This document shows, piece by piece, positions 31,618 through 41,345 of a stretch of 64,000 bases of DNA. The notes below the pieces were generated by a model. That model was not told the DNA's origin, ran no database searches, and saw nothing but the letters and a program-made list of their open reading frames with translations. How positions within the stretch are numbered: the stretch's first letter is position 1; each line of letters begins with the position of its first letter. Source of the DNA: Staphylococcus hyicus. GTDB taxonomy: Bacteria > Bacillota > Bacilli > Staphylococcales > Staphylococcaceae. The translations under genes were made by a program, and so were the position numbers. Where the stretch lies: NCBI RefSeq assembly GCF_000816085.1, contig NZ_CP008747.1:1302001-1366000 (forward strand). Reading direction: 5' to 3'.

Positions 31618-32051
31618 AACAAATTGACCAAACATTAAATTTACTAAGAGCATACGGCGCTAAACATTTTAAATATAAAGATGATGATATAGAGCTAGAA
31701 TTAGATTTAGCAGTTCAAACACAACAAGGGGACCATATAAAACCAAATAACCAAGTACAGATCCCGAGTCAAATCTCAAAGGCTGAAAAGTCAACAATTG
31801 AATCAACTGATGATGAAAAAGTCATTCGCTCGCAAATGATAGGTACGTTTTATTTACAAGATGAAAAAGAACTTACAAAACCGGTGATTAAAGTTGGGGA
31901 TAAAATTAGCCAGGGTGATATTATCGGTTATGTTGAAGCAATGAAGGTGATGAACGAAGTGACTTCAGACACATCAGGTGAAATTACAGAGATTTTAGTA
32001 GAACATGGGGAGAATATTGAACACAATCAAATCATTGTGAAATTGAGATAA
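31608..32051 (+). CDS. accB: Biotin carboxyl carrier protein (operon-specific paralogue)
   Basis: 147-residue carrier. The C-terminal biotinyl domain (about 73-147) carries the biotinylation motif EAMKVMNEV with Lys113, preceded by a variable linker. The housekeeping AccB of fatty acid synthesis in staphylococci is encoded elsewhere next to its own accC; this copy sits inside the 5-oxoprolinase operon, so it more likely serves a different carboxylase or carboxyl-transfer step. AAAGGAG precedes ATG 31608, which overlaps pxpC. Confidence 0.9.
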   Translation: MDLKQIDQTLNLLRAYGAKHFKYKDDDIELELDLAVQTQQGDHIKPNNQVQIPSQISKAEKSTIESTDDEKVIRSQMIGTFYLQDEKELTKPVIKVGDKISQGDIIGYVEAMKVMNEVTSDTSGEITEILVEHGENIEHNQIIVKLR

Positions 32052-32064
32052 AGGGGGGATATAC

Positions 32065-33429
32065 ATGTATCGAGTGTTAGTAGCCAATCGCGGTGAAATT
32101 GCTGTACGAATTATTCGCGCACTAAGAGAAATGAATATGGAGTCTGTTGCTATTTATGCGGTTGGAGATGAAAACAGCTTACACGTTAAACTTGCTGATC
32201 ATGCTGTCTGTATCGGAGAAGCTAACCCATTAGATAGTTATTTAAATATGAGAAACATATTAGCAGCTGCTGAAATGACTGAAGCAAACGCAATTCATCC
32301 AGGTTATGGTTTCTTATCTGAAAGTCCTGCTTTTGCAGAAAAAGTAGAGCAAGAAGGACTTTACTTTATCGGTCCTAAAAAGCGCACAATGGAACTGATG
32401 GGTGATAAAATCACAGCACGTCAAACTGTGAAACAAGCGGGTGTGCCAGTTATTCCAGGGTCCCACACTTCAGTTGAATCTATTGATGAAGTAAAAACGT
32501 TAGCGGAAAAACTAGGTTATCCTATTGTTTTGAAAGCAGCTAGTGGTGGTGGCGGAAAAGGTATTCGTATTGTTAAGCAAGAAGATGAGATTGAACGCCT
32601 ATTTAAAGAAGCGAAAAGTGAAGGGAATAAATATTTTAACGATGATCGCGTTTATGTAGAGGCATTTATTCCTGTTGCAAAACACGTAGAAGTACAAGTT
32701 TTAGGTGATGGTAAATCAAATTACATTCATCTTGGTGAACGTGATTGTTCAGTCCAACGTAAAAACCAAAAATTAATCGAGGAATCACCTTGCAGTGCTT
32801 TAACAGATGAAAAAAGAGCGCAAATGTGTGCAGATGCTGTAAAAGTTGCACAAGCTTCAAAATATCGCAGTGCGGGTACAATTGAATTTTTAGTAACGGA
32901 AGATGCATATTATTTTATTGAAATGAATGCAAGGATTCAAGTCGAGCATACCGTTACAGAAATGAGAACAAACATTGATCTTGTGCGTCAACAATTATTA
33001 ATTATGAGAGATAATGAATTGAAATTAACACAAGATGATATCCTGTTTCAAGGTCATGTCATTGAGGCGCGAATCAATGCTGAAAATCCAGAGAAGGGTT
33101 TTAGACCCACACCAGGAACGGTTGAACGTCTACATCTTCCTCAAGGATTTAACGTTCGCGTAGATTCATTACTGTATAGCGGCTATACAGTCTCCTCTTA
33201 TTATGACTCTTTAGTAGCGAAAGTTATTGTTAAAGGCGAAAATCGGATGCATGCCATAGAAAAGTTGAAAGTCACATTAGATGAAATGGTCATTGATGGC
33301 TTTACAACGACTGCAGACTTTTTATATGCAGTGCTTTCATATCCACCATATTATAAAGGTGATGCGAAAGATGTTGACATTAAGTTTTTAGAACGTCACC
33401 CTATTTTTGAGGAGGCAGAATATGCGTAA
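32065..33429 (+). CDS. accC: Biotin carboxylase (operon-specific paralogue)
   Basis: Carboxylates biotin on the carrier using ATP and bicarbonate. 454 residues. [20 protein letters not shown] at the N-terminus, the glycine-rich ATP loop [14 protein letters not shown] (about 159-172), [18 protein letters not shown] (about 226-243) and the active-site stretch [15 protein letters not shown] (about 288-302) are all intact. No carboxyltransferase (accA/accD) gene is near; the AHS1/AHS2 proteins encoded alongside are the candidate acceptor-side partners. Overlaps pxpA by eight bases. Confidence 0.93.
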   Translation: MYRVLVANRGEIAVRIIRALREMNMESVAIYAVGDENSLHVKLADHAVCIGEANPLDSYLNMRNILAAAEMTEANAIHPGYGFLSESPAFAEKVEQEGLYFIGPKKRTMELMGDKITARQTVKQAGVPVIPGSHTSVESIDEVKTLAEKLGYPIVLKAASGGGGKGIRIVKQEDEIERLFKEAKSEGNKYFNDDRVYVEAFIPVAKHVEVQVLGDGKSNYIHLGERDCSVQRKNQKLIEESPCSALTDEKRAQMCADAVKVAQASKYRSAGTIEFLVTEDAYYFIEMNARIQVEHTVTEMRTNIDLVRQQLLIMRDNELKLTQDDILFQGHVIEARINAENPEKGFRPTPGTVERLHLPQGFNVRVDSLLYSGYTVSSYYDSLVAKVIVKGENRMHAIEKLKVTLDEMVIDGFTTTADFLYAVLSYPPYYKGDAKDVDIKFLERHPIFEEAEYA

Positions 33430-34183
33430 AGTTGATTTAAATTGTGACTTAGGTGAAAGTTTTGGTAACTACACGATTGGCAATGACTATAAAGTTATTC
33501 CATTGATAACTTCTGCCAACGTTGCTTGTGGGTTTCATGCAGGTGATCCAATGGTGATTCAAAAAACCGTGCATCTTGCTAAAGAGAATGAAGTAAGTGT
33601 GGGTGCGCATCCTGGTTTCCCAGATTTGCAAGGGTTTGGTAGAAGAAGCTTAGATATGACGCATGATGATATCTATAGTATGTTGATCTATCAAATCGGT
33701 GCAGTTCGTGCTTTTTGTAACCTTCATGATGTACCATTAAACCACGTTAAACCTCACGGCGCATTGTATCAAATGGGGGCAAAAGACCGTGCTATCGCTC
33801 GAGTTATTGCACAAGCAGTTTTTGATATCGACCCAAACTTAATTTTTGTTGGTTTATCACAATCTTATCTCATAGAAGAAGCACAAAAAGTAGGTCTTCA
33901 AACGGCGTCAGAAGTATTTGCGGACCGACGATATGAAGCAAATGGCCAACTTGTTAGCCGGAAGCATAATCATGCAGTTATTGAAGATACAGAGGAAGCA
34001 ATTTCACAAGTTGTCAAAATGGTTACACAAGGAACTGTGACGGCCACAAATGGAGAAGACATTCATATTAAAGCAGATACGATTTGTGTGCATGGTGATG
34101 GGGCACATGCATTGGAATTTGTAAAGCAAATCCGTGATGCGTTGTCGAAAGTCGGTGTAAACATCGTTAAACTAGGGGGATAA
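33422..34183 (+). CDS. pxpA: 5-oxoprolinase subunit A (LamB/YcsF family)
   Basis: Catalytic-type subunit of PxpABC. 253 residues with [16 protein letters not shown] (about 4-19), [15 protein letters not shown] (about 38-52), [20 protein letters not shown] (about 59-78), [13 protein letters not shown] (about 113-125) and [10 protein letters not shown] (about 225), the family's conserved acidic and histidine residues. ATG 33422 lies within the accC end after GAGGAGG. The protein should act in the cytosol with PxpB and PxpC. Confidence 0.93.
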   Translation: MRKVDLNCDLGESFGNYTIGNDYKVIPLITSANVACGFHAGDPMVIQKTVHLAKENEVSVGAHPGFPDLQGFGRRSLDMTHDDIYSMLIYQIGAVRAFCNLHDVPLNHVKPHGALYQMGAKDRAIARVIAQAVFDIDPNLIFVGLSQSYLIEEAQKVGLQTASEVFADRRYEANGQLVSRKHNHAVIEDTEEAISQVVKMVTQGTVTATNGEDIHIKADTICVHGDGAHALEFVKQIRDALSKVGVNIVKLGG

Positions 34184-34186
34184 TTA

Positions 34187-35425
34187 ATGAAACATGAATC
34201 AAAACAATACAATCATTCGGATCAATTTGAATTTACTAAAACGCATAAACGTTTATTATTAGGGTCAGTTTTTTTAATGGCAACTTCTGCGATAGGACCT
34301 GCATTCTTAACGCAAACTGCTGTTTTTACACAACAATTTCTAGCAAGTTTTGCATTTGCCATTTTACTCTCAATAATCATTGATATTGGTGCCCAAATTA
34401 ATATATGGCGCATTTTAGTTGTCACAGGATTACGTGGACAAGAAGTCGCTAATGAAGTAGTCAAAGGATTAGGCACAGTAATATCAATATTAATAGGATT
34501 AGGTGGTCTCGCATTTAATATAGGAAATATTGCTGGTGCAGGGCTTGGATTAAACGCAATATTTGGCATTGATGTTAGATTTGGTGCAGCAATCACTGCA
34601 ATTATCGCGATTTTAGTATTCGTATCTAAAAACGGTCAAAAAATTATGGATGTTGTCACGCTTATTTTAGGTATCGTGATGATTGCCATCGTTGCTTTTG
34701 TAATGATTAAAACGAATCCTCCATATTTAGAAGCGGCTGGAAGAATGATTGTTCCTGAAAATCCTGTTGCGCTTGTGTTACCAATAATTACGTTAGTTGG
34801 CGGTACTGTCGGAGGATATATTACCTTTGCAGGTGCGCATCGCCTTTTAGATGCCGAAATTAAAGGTAAAAACTATTTACCTTTCGTTAACCGTTCTGCA
34901 ATTGCGGGTATTTTAACTACTGGGGTAATGCGCGGGTTACTTTTCTTAGCTGTATTGGGCGTGGTAGTTACGGGTGTTATTTTAAACCCTGAAAACCCGC
35001 CTGCCTCTGTTTTCGAACATGCGTTAGGCCCAATTGGTAAAAATATTTTCGGTGTTGTATTATTTGCAGCTGCAATGTCATCTGTTATTGGCTCGGCATA
35101 TACAAGCACAACATTTTTAAAAACATTACATCATAAGATAAATAAACATGATAATTACGTTGTCATTGCTTTTATTGTTGTTTCAACCGTCATATTCTTA
35201 TTTTTAGGAAAACCTGTGACGTTATTAATTGTTGCTGGTGCCTTCAACGGGCTCATACTACCAATTGTGTTAACTACTATTTTAATTGCATCTAAAAAGA
35301 AACGTATTATCGGTGACTATCACCACCCTACATGGATGCTTATATTTGGTATTATTGCTGTTCTCGTCACAATATTTACTGGATTATATTCTTTCCAAGG
35401 CTTATTAGAGTTAATTGGGAAATAA
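34187..35425 (+). CDS. Nramp-fold membrane transporter of the pxp operon
   Basis: 412-residue polytopic protein with about 11 hydrophobic segments, related to Nramp family proteins and equivalent in context to Bacillus YcsG. The canonical metal-binding motifs are absent: the first helix reads AIGPAFLTQT (about 35-44) where metal transporters have DPGN, and the sixth region reads ITFAGAHRLLDAE (about 212-224) rather than an MPH motif. Together with its place as the last gene after pxpA, this suggests import of 5-oxoproline or a related organic substrate rather than Mn2+; that is inference. Terminator follows. Confidence 0.85.
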   Translation: MKHESKQYNHSDQFEFTKTHKRLLLGSVFLMATSAIGPAFLTQTAVFTQQFLASFAFAILLSIIIDIGAQINIWRILVVTGLRGQEVANEVVKGLGTVISILIGLGGLAFNIGNIAGAGLGLNAIFGIDVRFGAAITAIIAILVFVSKNGQKIMDVVTLILGIVMIAIVAFVMIKTNPPYLEAAGRMIVPENPVALVLPIITLVGGTVGGYITFAGAHRLLDAEIKGKNYLPFVNRSAIAGILTTGVMRGLLFLAVLGVVVTGVILNPENPPASVFEHALGPIGKNIFGVVLFAAAMSSVIGSAYTSTTFLKTLHHKINKHDNYVVIAFIVVSTVIFLFLGKPVTLLIVAGAFNGLILPIVLTTILIASKKKRIIGDYHHPTWMLIFGIIAVLVTIFTGLYSFQGLLELIGK

Positions 35426-35459
35426 AATCAAAGTATTAATTTTAAATATGAATTTTGAC

Positions 35460-35502
35460 ACTCTTTAAAGTAAAAAACACAAATTACTTTAAAGAGTTTT
35501 TT
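35460..35502 (+). terminator. Intrinsic terminator after the pxp operon
   Basis: Perfect 14-bp stem (35460-35473 with 35484-35497), 10-base loop, T6 tail. Confidence 0.93.
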
Positions 35503-35602
35503 AATTAGGTAAATAGATCCACAGCCACTTATTTTATTCTCAATACCACTATCGTTATGATAAAATTGACATCGAATATAAAGAACATCTAGGAGGAAAA
35601 GT

Positions 35603-36295
35603 ATGATAGGAATTATTGGAGCAATGGAAGAAGAGGTTGCCATATTAAAATCGCAAATGAATGATGTTGAAACGTTAAAAATCGCACACACCATCTTTTA
35701 TAAAGGAAAGTTACATCATTCAGACGTTGTTTTAATTCAGAGTGGTATTGGTAAAGTCAATGTGGCTATTTCTACAACATTACTCATTCAACAATTTAAT
35801 CCCGAACTGATCATCAATACCGGTTCTGCGGGGGGGCTGCAACCCGGTTTATCTTTAGGTGACGTTGTGGTAAGCACAGAAGTTAGTTATCATGATGCAG
35901 ACGCACGTGCATTTGGATATGCGATTGGGCAAATACCAGGAATGCCTGCAACATATCAAGCAGATAAAACGTTAATTCAACACGTGAATGAGGTTCTTAA
36001 TACACTAAACCAACCTGTACGTGAAGGTATGATTGTCTCAGGTGATAGCTTTATAGGAACCAACAAACAACGTGCAACCATCTTAGAACATTTTCCAAAT
36101 GCGTTAGCTGCTGAAATGGAAGCGGCAGCAATTGCGCAAACATGTTATCAATTCAAAGTACCATTTATCGTTACTCGTGCAATATCTGATTTGGCTGATG
36201 GAAACGCAGGAATGACTTTTGAGTCGTTTTTAAAAGTTGCTTCAAAATCCTCAAGTCAAATGGTTACAGCTTTAATTCATAAACTCAATAAATAA
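35603..36295 (+). CDS. mtnN: 5'-methylthioadenosine/S-adenosylhomocysteine nucleosidase
   Basis: Cleaves adenine from MTA and SAH, recycling by-products of methylation and polyamine or quorum-signal chemistry. 230 residues, all one PNP-fold domain. [10 protein letters not shown] (3-12), [20 protein letters not shown] (about 72-91), [10 protein letters not shown] (about 171) and the catalytic aspartate in [12 protein letters not shown] (about 192-203). AGGAGG at 35591-35596 precedes the ATG. Monocistronic by spacing; the next gene has its own promoter. Confidence 0.97.
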   Translation: MIGIIGAMEEEVAILKSQMNDVETLKIAHTIFYKGKLHHSDVVLIQSGIGKVNVAISTTLLIQQFNPELIINTGSAGGLQPGLSLGDVVVSTEVSYHDADARAFGYAIGQIPGMPATYQADKTLIQHVNEVLNTLNQPVREGMIVSGDSFIGTNKQRATILEHFPNALAAEMEAAAIAQTCYQFKVPFIVTRAISDLADGNAGMTFESFLKVASKSSSQMVTALIHKLNK

Positions 36296-36320
36296 TGCAT
36301 ATTCATTTAATGCAAAATTG

Positions 36321-36329
36321 TGCTATAAT
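36321..36329 (+). promoter_or_regulatory. Extended -10 promoter of the yqeG cluster
   Basis: TGCTATAAT (TATAAT at 36324-36329 with a TGn extension); the -35 region is weak. It is the only clear promoter before the eight-gene yqeG-yqeM series. Confidence 0.6.
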
Positions 36330-36361
36330 TGTACGAATGAATTTAATTTGGGAGGATCACT

Positions 36362-36886
36362 ATGGGTATAATGAGACGCTTATTTTTACCAAATCAATAT
36401 GTTAAATCAATTTATGAAATTGATTTCGATAAATTAAAAGAAAGAAACATTAAAGGCGTGATTACTGATTTAGATAATACACTTGTAGGTTGGGATGAAG
36501 CGGATCCTACACCTGGGGTAGAAACTTGGTTCAAAAATCTTAGCGATCACAACATTCAAGTTACAATCGTTTCAAATAATAATGAAGCACGTGTGAAATC
36601 TTTCGCCAAAAATTTAGATGTGGACTACATTTTTAAAGCACGTAAACCATTAGGTAAATCACTTGTAAAAGCCACAAACCAAATGGGCCTTAAAAAAGAA
36701 GAAGTTGTTATTATTGGTGATCAAATGCTTACAGATGTATTTGGTGGAAATCATAATGGTTTATATACCATAATGGTCGTTCCTGTCAAAAATTCTGATG
36801 GTTTTGCAACAAAACTTAACAGAATGATAGAACGTCGTTTGTTAAATTATTTTAAAAGAAAAGGTTATATTAACTGGGAGGAATAA
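36362..36886 (+). CDS. yqeG: YqeG family HAD-IIIA phosphatase
   Basis: 174-residue cytosolic HAD phosphatase of unknown substrate. The nucleophile motif is GVITDLDNTLVGW (about 35-47, DxDxT form), motif II IVSNNNE (about 72), and motif III/IV IIGDQMLTDVFGGN (about 119-132). First gene of the conserved yqeG-yqeH-aroE-yhbY-nadD-yqeK-rsfS-yqeM series. GGGAGG ribosome binding site; three bases separate its stop from yqeH. Confidence 0.93.
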   Translation: MGIMRRLFLPNQYVKSIYEIDFDKLKERNIKGVITDLDNTLVGWDEADPTPGVETWFKNLSDHNIQVTIVSNNNEARVKSFAKNLDVDYIFKARKPLGKSLVKATNQMGLKKEEVVIIGDQMLTDVFGGNHNGLYTIMVVPVKNSDGFATKLNRMIERRLLNYFKRKGYINWEE

Positions 36887-36889
36887 CAT

Positions 36890-37990
36890 TTGACTGATGA
36901 TTTAAAATGTATTGGCTGTGGGGCCACGTTACAATCAGAAGATAAAACCAAGCCAGGTTATGTACCTGAGTCAAGCCTTTTTAAAGAAGATGTGATATGC
37001 CGACGATGCTTTAGATTAAAGCATTATAATGAAGTACAAGATGTTGGTATGGATAGTGATGATTTTTTAACCTTATTAAATAAATTATCTGACAAAAAAG
37101 GTATTGTTGTGAACTTGGTCGATGTTTTTGACTTAGAAGGGTCTTTTATACACGCAATTAAACGTATTGTAGGTAATAAAAAAATTATTTTAGTCGCTAA
37201 TAAAATAGACTTATTGCCAAAACAAATTAATAAGCGCCGTGTGACAGAGTGGTTAAGACAATCTGCCAAAAATTACGGATTATTTGCTGATGAGGTGGTA
37301 TTAATATCAGCAATTAAAAATTATGGTATAGAGGACTTGATGGAATCAATTGAAAAACACCGTCAAGGACAAGATGTATACATTGTTGGTACAACAAACG
37401 TTGGAAAGTCTACTTTAATTAATAAGTTAATTGAGCATAGCGTTGGCGAAAAAGATGTGGTCACAACATCTCGTATTCCAGGTACAACACTCGATATGAT
37501 TGATATTCCCATAGACGAACATAGTGACATGTACGATACTCCTGGAATTATCCAAGCACATCAAATGACGCATTTAGCAACACCTAAAGAATTAAATATC
37601 ATTATGCCTAAAAAAGAAATAAAACAACGTGTGTATCAACTTAATGAAGGTCAAACATTGTTTTTTGGTGGATTGGCACGAATTGATTATGTGAAAGGTG
37701 GCAAACGGCCGTTGATATGTTATTTTTCAAATGAGCTAAACATTCACCGTACAAAAACTTTAAATGCAGATCGATTATGGCGTGAAAAATTAGGCGTTCT
37801 TCTTACACCACCATCTGATATTACAAAATTTGATTTGAATGAATTAAAAACGGTTGCATTATCAACGAAAACAGAAAAACAAGATGTGATGATTTCAGGA
37901 TTAGGATTTATTACGATTGATCAAGGTGCTACTTTTAATGTAACTGTACCCAAATCTGTTGACGTTACATTGCGTCCATCAATTATGTAG
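36890..37990 (+). CDS. yqeH: Ribosome biogenesis GTPase YqeH
   Basis: Circularly permuted GTPase needed for 30S subunit assembly. 366 residues. N-terminal zinc finger CIGCG and CRRC (about 6-38), then G motifs in permuted order: G4 ANKIDLL (about 104), G1 GTTNVGKST (about 167), G3 DTPG (about 218), followed by the C-terminal RNA-binding region. Start is TTG 36890 after GGGAGGA. Identity is certain from motif order and neighbours. Confidence 0.96.
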   Translation: MTDDLKCIGCGATLQSEDKTKPGYVPESSLFKEDVICRRCFRLKHYNEVQDVGMDSDDFLTLLNKLSDKKGIVVNLVDVFDLEGSFIHAIKRIVGNKKIILVANKIDLLPKQINKRRVTEWLRQSAKNYGLFADEVVLISAIKNYGIEDLMESIEKHRQGQDVYIVGTTNVGKSTLINKLIEHSVGEKDVVTTSRIPGTTLDMIDIPIDEHSDMYDTPGIIQAHQMTHLATPKELNIIMPKKEIKQRVYQLNEGQTLFFGGLARIDYVKGGKRPLICYFSNELNIHRTKTLNADRLWREKLGVLLTPPSDITKFDLNELKTVALSTKTEKQDVMISGLGFITIDQGATFNVTVPKSVDVTLRPSIM

Positions 37991-38002
37991 GAAGTGTAAA
38001 AT

Positions 38003-38809
38003 ATGAAATTTGCAGTTATAGGGCATCCCATTCAACACTCTTTATCACCATTAATGCATCATGCAAATTTTAAAGCACTTAGCTTTGATGCAGAATATGA
38101 AGCAATTGATATACCAGAAGCGCATTTCCATCATATTAAAGATATTATTCGTTCACGTCAACTCGATGGATTTAATGTAACGATTCCGCATAAAGAGCGT
38201 ATTATTCCTTATTTAGATACGTTGTCTGATGAAGCGAAGGAGATGGGTGCTGTCAATACAGTTGTCGTTAAGGATGGCAAATGGATGGGCTATAATACAG
38301 ATGGAATTGGTTTTGTAAAAGGACTTGAATCTTATTATGGTACATTGCAAAATGCTAAAATATTAATTTTAGGTGCGGGTGGTGCAAGCAAGGGTATAGC
38401 ATATCAATTAAAACAAAAGACAAAACACCCAATTTATGTTGCTAATCGTACAATGAGTCGATTTAACTCATGGTCATTTGAAATAAATGCCGTTCACTTA
38501 GATGAAGTCGAACTAATATCACCCCAATTTGATATTATTATTAACACGACTCCACTTGGCATGGGACAATCTAAAGAAAGTATTCTTACTTTCAACCGTT
38601 TGAAAAATGAAACACTTGTGGCCGATATCATTTATACACCACTTATGACACCTTTTTTGGCAAAAGCACGCCAAAATGGATATGATATTTATAATGGGCT
38701 CGACATGTTTGTATATCAAGGCGCAGAAAGTTTTAATATTTGGACTGGCAGACAAGCAAATATAGAGGTTATGAAATCAGCAGTATTGACAAAACTCGAT
38801 ACAAAATAG
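38003..38809 (+). CDS. aroE: Shikimate dehydrogenase
   Basis: NADPH-dependent reduction of 3-dehydroshikimate, fourth step of aromatic amino acid synthesis. 268 residues. Substrate site [11 protein letters not shown] (about 13-23) and the catalytic lysine in [11 protein letters not shown] (about 58-68), AVNTVV (about 85) and the partner aspartate in NTDGIGF (about 99-105); nucleotide loop [12 protein letters not shown] (about 126-137). Twelve bases after yqeH in the same transcript. Confidence 0.96.
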   Translation: MKFAVIGHPIQHSLSPLMHHANFKALSFDAEYEAIDIPEAHFHHIKDIIRSRQLDGFNVTIPHKERIIPYLDTLSDEAKEMGAVNTVVVKDGKWMGYNTDGIGFVKGLESYYGTLQNAKILILGAGGASKGIAYQLKQKTKHPIYVANRTMSRFNSWSFEINAVHLDEVELISPQFDIIINTTPLGMGQSKESILTFNRLKNETLVADIIYTPLMTPFLAKARQNGYDIYNGLDMFVYQGAESFNIWTGRQANIEVMKSAVLTKLDTK

Positions 38810-38818
38810 GAGGCTTTT

Positions 38819-39112
38819 ATGACATTAACAGGAAAACAAAAACGATTTTTAAGAAGTGAAGCACACCATATAGACCCCATTTTTCAAATCGGAAAATCTG
38901 GTATTAACGCAAATATGATTGAACAAATTAATGAGGCGTTAGAAAAACGTGAATTAATAAAAGTTCATATTTTACAAAATAATTTTGAAGATAAGAGTGA
39001 TCTTGCACAAACATTAAGTAACGCCACAAATAGCCATTTAGTACAACAAATTGGTTCTATGATTGTTTTATACAAAACTTCTGTCAACCATAAGACAATC
39101 GAGTTGCCTTAA
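38819..39112 (+). CDS. yhbY: YhbY family RNA-binding protein
   Basis: 97-residue CRS1/YhbY (CRM) domain protein that binds pre-50S ribosomal particles in other bacteria. Family core: LTGKQKRFLRSEAHHIDPIF (3-22), IGKSGINANMIEQINEALEKREL (about 24-46) with the GxxG-like loop, and QQIGSMIVLYK (about 78). AGGAGG lies before the ATG. Confidence 0.94.
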   Translation: MTLTGKQKRFLRSEAHHIDPIFQIGKSGINANMIEQINEALEKRELIKVHILQNNFEDKSDLAQTLSNATNSHLVQQIGSMIVLYKTSVNHKTIELP

Positions 39113-39114
39113 CT

Positions 39115-39684
39115 ATGAAAAAAATCGTCATTTATGGGGGCCAATTTAATCCAATTCATAGTGCGCATGAGATGGTTGCAACCATGGTGAATGAAGCGAT
39201 AGCACCAGATATATTTTATTTTTTACCGAGTTATAAATCGCCTTTAAAAAAACATGTCGATATCATAGATGTTGAACATCGCATTGAAATGATTAAGTGT
39301 GTTATCAAAAACTTAGGTTTCGGTACAATCAGGTATGATGAAATTGAACGTAAAGGTGAAAGTTATACCTATGACACTTTAAAAGTCATTCAAAAAGAAC
39401 ATCCAGACGCACAACTTTATTTTATTATCGGCACGGATCAACATGCTCAACTTTCTCGTTGGCATCAAATTAATGCTTTGCGTTCATTTGTAACATTTAT
39501 TGTTGTTAATCGACGAACAAATGAGAAGACGACACAAGACGACAGTGTGATGCATGTTAATATTCCAGAAATGGCAATCAGTTCCACTGAAATACGTGAG
39601 AGACGAAAACAAGGCTTGACGATTCATATGTGGGTACCATTAAATGTAGAAGATTATATTATGAAGGAGGATTTATATGGATAA
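39115..39684 (+). CDS. nadD: Nicotinate-nucleotide adenylyltransferase
   Basis: Makes deamido-NAD from nicotinate mononucleotide and ATP. 189 residues. Nucleotidylyltransferase motif GGQFNPIHSAHE (7-18, an HxxH pair), FLPSYKSPLKKH (about 36), IGTDQHAQLSRW (about 108-119) and SSTEIRERRKQG (about 163-174). It starts two bases after yhbY and overlaps yqeK by eight. Confidence 0.96.
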   Translation: MKKIVIYGGQFNPIHSAHEMVATMVNEAIAPDIFYFLPSYKSPLKKHVDIIDVEHRIEMIKCVIKNLGFGTIRYDEIERKGESYTYDTLKVIQKEHPDAQLYFIIGTDQHAQLSRWHQINALRSFVTFIVVNRRTNEKTTQDDSVMHVNIPEMAISSTEIRERRKQGLTIHMWVPLNVEDYIMKEDLYG

Positions 39685-40249
39685 ATCTTTCGCAATTGAA
39701 TTAGTTGAACAAAAGTTACCAAAAAAGCGTTATGAACATTCCATGCGTGTTGCTGAAACTGCAGTTAAATTAGCTGAATGTTACGAAGGCGATGCAAAAA
39801 AAGCTGAATTGGCAGGGATTTTACATGATTTCTGTAAATATGATGACTTGGGTTCAATGTATCAAAAGGTCACGCAATATGAATTAGATCCGATGCTATT
39901 AAGTTACGGATCTGAAATCTTACATGGTCCTGTATGTGCAGCAATCATGAAACATCAATATCACCTCAATGATGAAGATGTATTACTAGCCATTGCAAAC
40001 CATACGACCGGTCGCCAACAAATGACCAAGAATGAAAAATTAGTTTTTATCGCGGATTACATCGAACCTGGACGAACAACTAAAGGTGTAGATGAGATTC
40101 GTGAAATGGTCTTTAATGGTAAAGGTTTAGATAAAACGATTTATGAAATTTCTAAACGTACTGTTTTATATCTTGTTGAAAAAGATGTTAATGTATATCA
40201 AGCAACAATTGATTGCTTGAATTATTATAATTTTAACGATTCAAAATAA
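39677..40249 (+). CDS. yqeK: HD-domain Ap4A hydrolase YqeK
   Basis: 190-residue HD hydrolase; YqeK homologues split diadenosine tetraphosphate symmetrically to ADP. Metal ligands: RYEHSMRVAETA (about 18-29), LHDFCKYDD (about 49-57), HGPVCAAIMKHQY (about 81-93), NHTTGR (about 109-114) and FIADYIEPGR (about 126-135). GGAGG at 39665-39669 precedes the ATG inside the nadD end. Confidence 0.94.
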   Translation: MDKSFAIELVEQKLPKKRYEHSMRVAETAVKLAECYEGDAKKAELAGILHDFCKYDDLGSMYQKVTQYELDPMLLSYGSEILHGPVCAAIMKHQYHLNDEDVLLAIANHTTGRQQMTKNEKLVFIADYIEPGRTTKGVDEIREMVFNGKGLDKTIYEISKRTVLYLVEKDVNVYQATIDCLNYYNFNDSK

Positions 40250-40260
40250 AGGATGATTAA

Positions 40261-40617
40261 ATGAACGCTTATGAACTTTTAACTTATGCTGTAGAAGCAG
40301 CTGGTGATAAAAAAGCAGAAAATATAATAGCTTTGAATATGCAAGAAATCTCAGATATCACTGATTACTTTGTTGTTTGTCATGGTAACAATGAAAGACA
40401 AGTGCAAGCGATTGCAAAAGCTGTAAAAGACGTTGCTGACGTCCACAATATTCCTGTCAAACGCATGGAAGGATATCACGAAGCAAAATGGATACTGGTA
40501 GATTTAGGAGATGTCGTTGTTCATGTCTTTTATCGTGATGAACGTTTACATTACAATCTTGAAAAATTGTATCATGATGCAGAAATGTATCGATATGATG
40601 AGGTTGTTAATGTATAA
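40261..40617 (+). CDS. rsfS: Ribosome silencing factor RsfS
   Basis: Binds ribosomal protein L14 and blocks subunit joining under starvation. 118 residues, whole-length DUF143 fold: DYFVVCHGNNERQVQAIAKAV (about 35-55), PVKRMEGYHEAKWILVDLGDVVVHVF (about 65-90) and FYRDERLHYNLEKLYHDA (about 90-107). The stop shares one base with the yqeM start. Confidence 0.95.
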   Translation: MNAYELLTYAVEAAGDKKAENIIALNMQEISDITDYFVVCHGNNERQVQAIAKAVKDVADVHNIPVKRMEGYHEAKWILVDLGDVVVHVFYRDERLHYNLEKLYHDAEMYRYDEVVNV

Positions 40618-41339
40618 TGGCTTATCATCGTTTAAGTGCGTTTTACGATATACTGACAGACGACCAACCTTATCAATCCTGGGTTAAAGTATTACAACAT
40701 TTTACTTCATCGATGCATGTAAAGCATTTATTAGATATTGGATGTGGCACTGGTACGTTGACGTGTTTATTTACCTCAATCGCCCCGAATGTAACTGGCT
40801 TGGACTTGAGTAAAGAAATGATTGAAAAAGCCAAACAGAAATCGGATAAAGTAACTTGGTTAGAAGGCGATATGTCTGATTTCAATTTAGAAAATAAATT
40901 TGATGTGGTTACCATTTGTTGTGACTCACTCAATTATTTAGGAACTGAAGAAGATGTGATGCACACGTTTAATCACGTTTATCATCATCTTAATGACACC
41001 GGACTTTTTATGTTTGATGTTCATACTGCATACAAAATGCATACACAATTTAATCACCAAACATACATTGACGACAGAGAGACGCTCACATTAATGTGGC
41101 AAACAACACCAGGCGAAGATCCACTAAGTGTGTGGCATGATTTAACATTTTTTAGTCGGAATGACGATGGAACCTATTGTCGATTAGACGAAACACAATA
41201 TCAACGTACTTTGGAAAAAGAACAATATGAAGCTATGTTAAATTCTATTGGATTTAAAAACATACAATCATTTTATGACTTTGATGTACAAAACCAATCG
41301 TTTGAAAGTGATCGGCTATTTTTTGTTGCAACTAAATAA
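40617..41339 (+). CDS. yqeM: Class I SAM-dependent methyltransferase YqeM
   Basis: 240-residue methyltransferase, substrate unknown. SAM motif LLDIGCGTGTLTCLF (about 38-52), acidic LDLSKEMIEKAK (about 61-72) and EGDMSDF (about 83), CCDSLNYL (about 102). Last gene of the yqeG series; its stop is followed within ten bases by the hairpin in front of comEA. Confidence 0.9.
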   Translation: MAYHRLSAFYDILTDDQPYQSWVKVLQHFTSSMHVKHLLDIGCGTGTLTCLFTSIAPNVTGLDLSKEMIEKAKQKSDKVTWLEGDMSDFNLENKFDVVTICCDSLNYLGTEEDVMHTFNHVYHHLNDTGLFMFDVHTAYKMHTQFNHQTYIDDRETLTLMWQTTPGEDPLSVWHDLTFFSRNDDGTYCRLDETQYQRTLEKEQYEAMLNSIGFKNIQSFYDFDVQNQSFESDRLFFVATK

Positions 41340-41345
41340 AGTAAT

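Noticed and set aside
31608-33429. Housekeeping acetyl-CoA carboxylase accBC
   Set aside because: Embedded within the pxp operon without accA or accD; in staphylococci the fatty-acid copy is normally at another locus. This cannot be excluded from the window alone.
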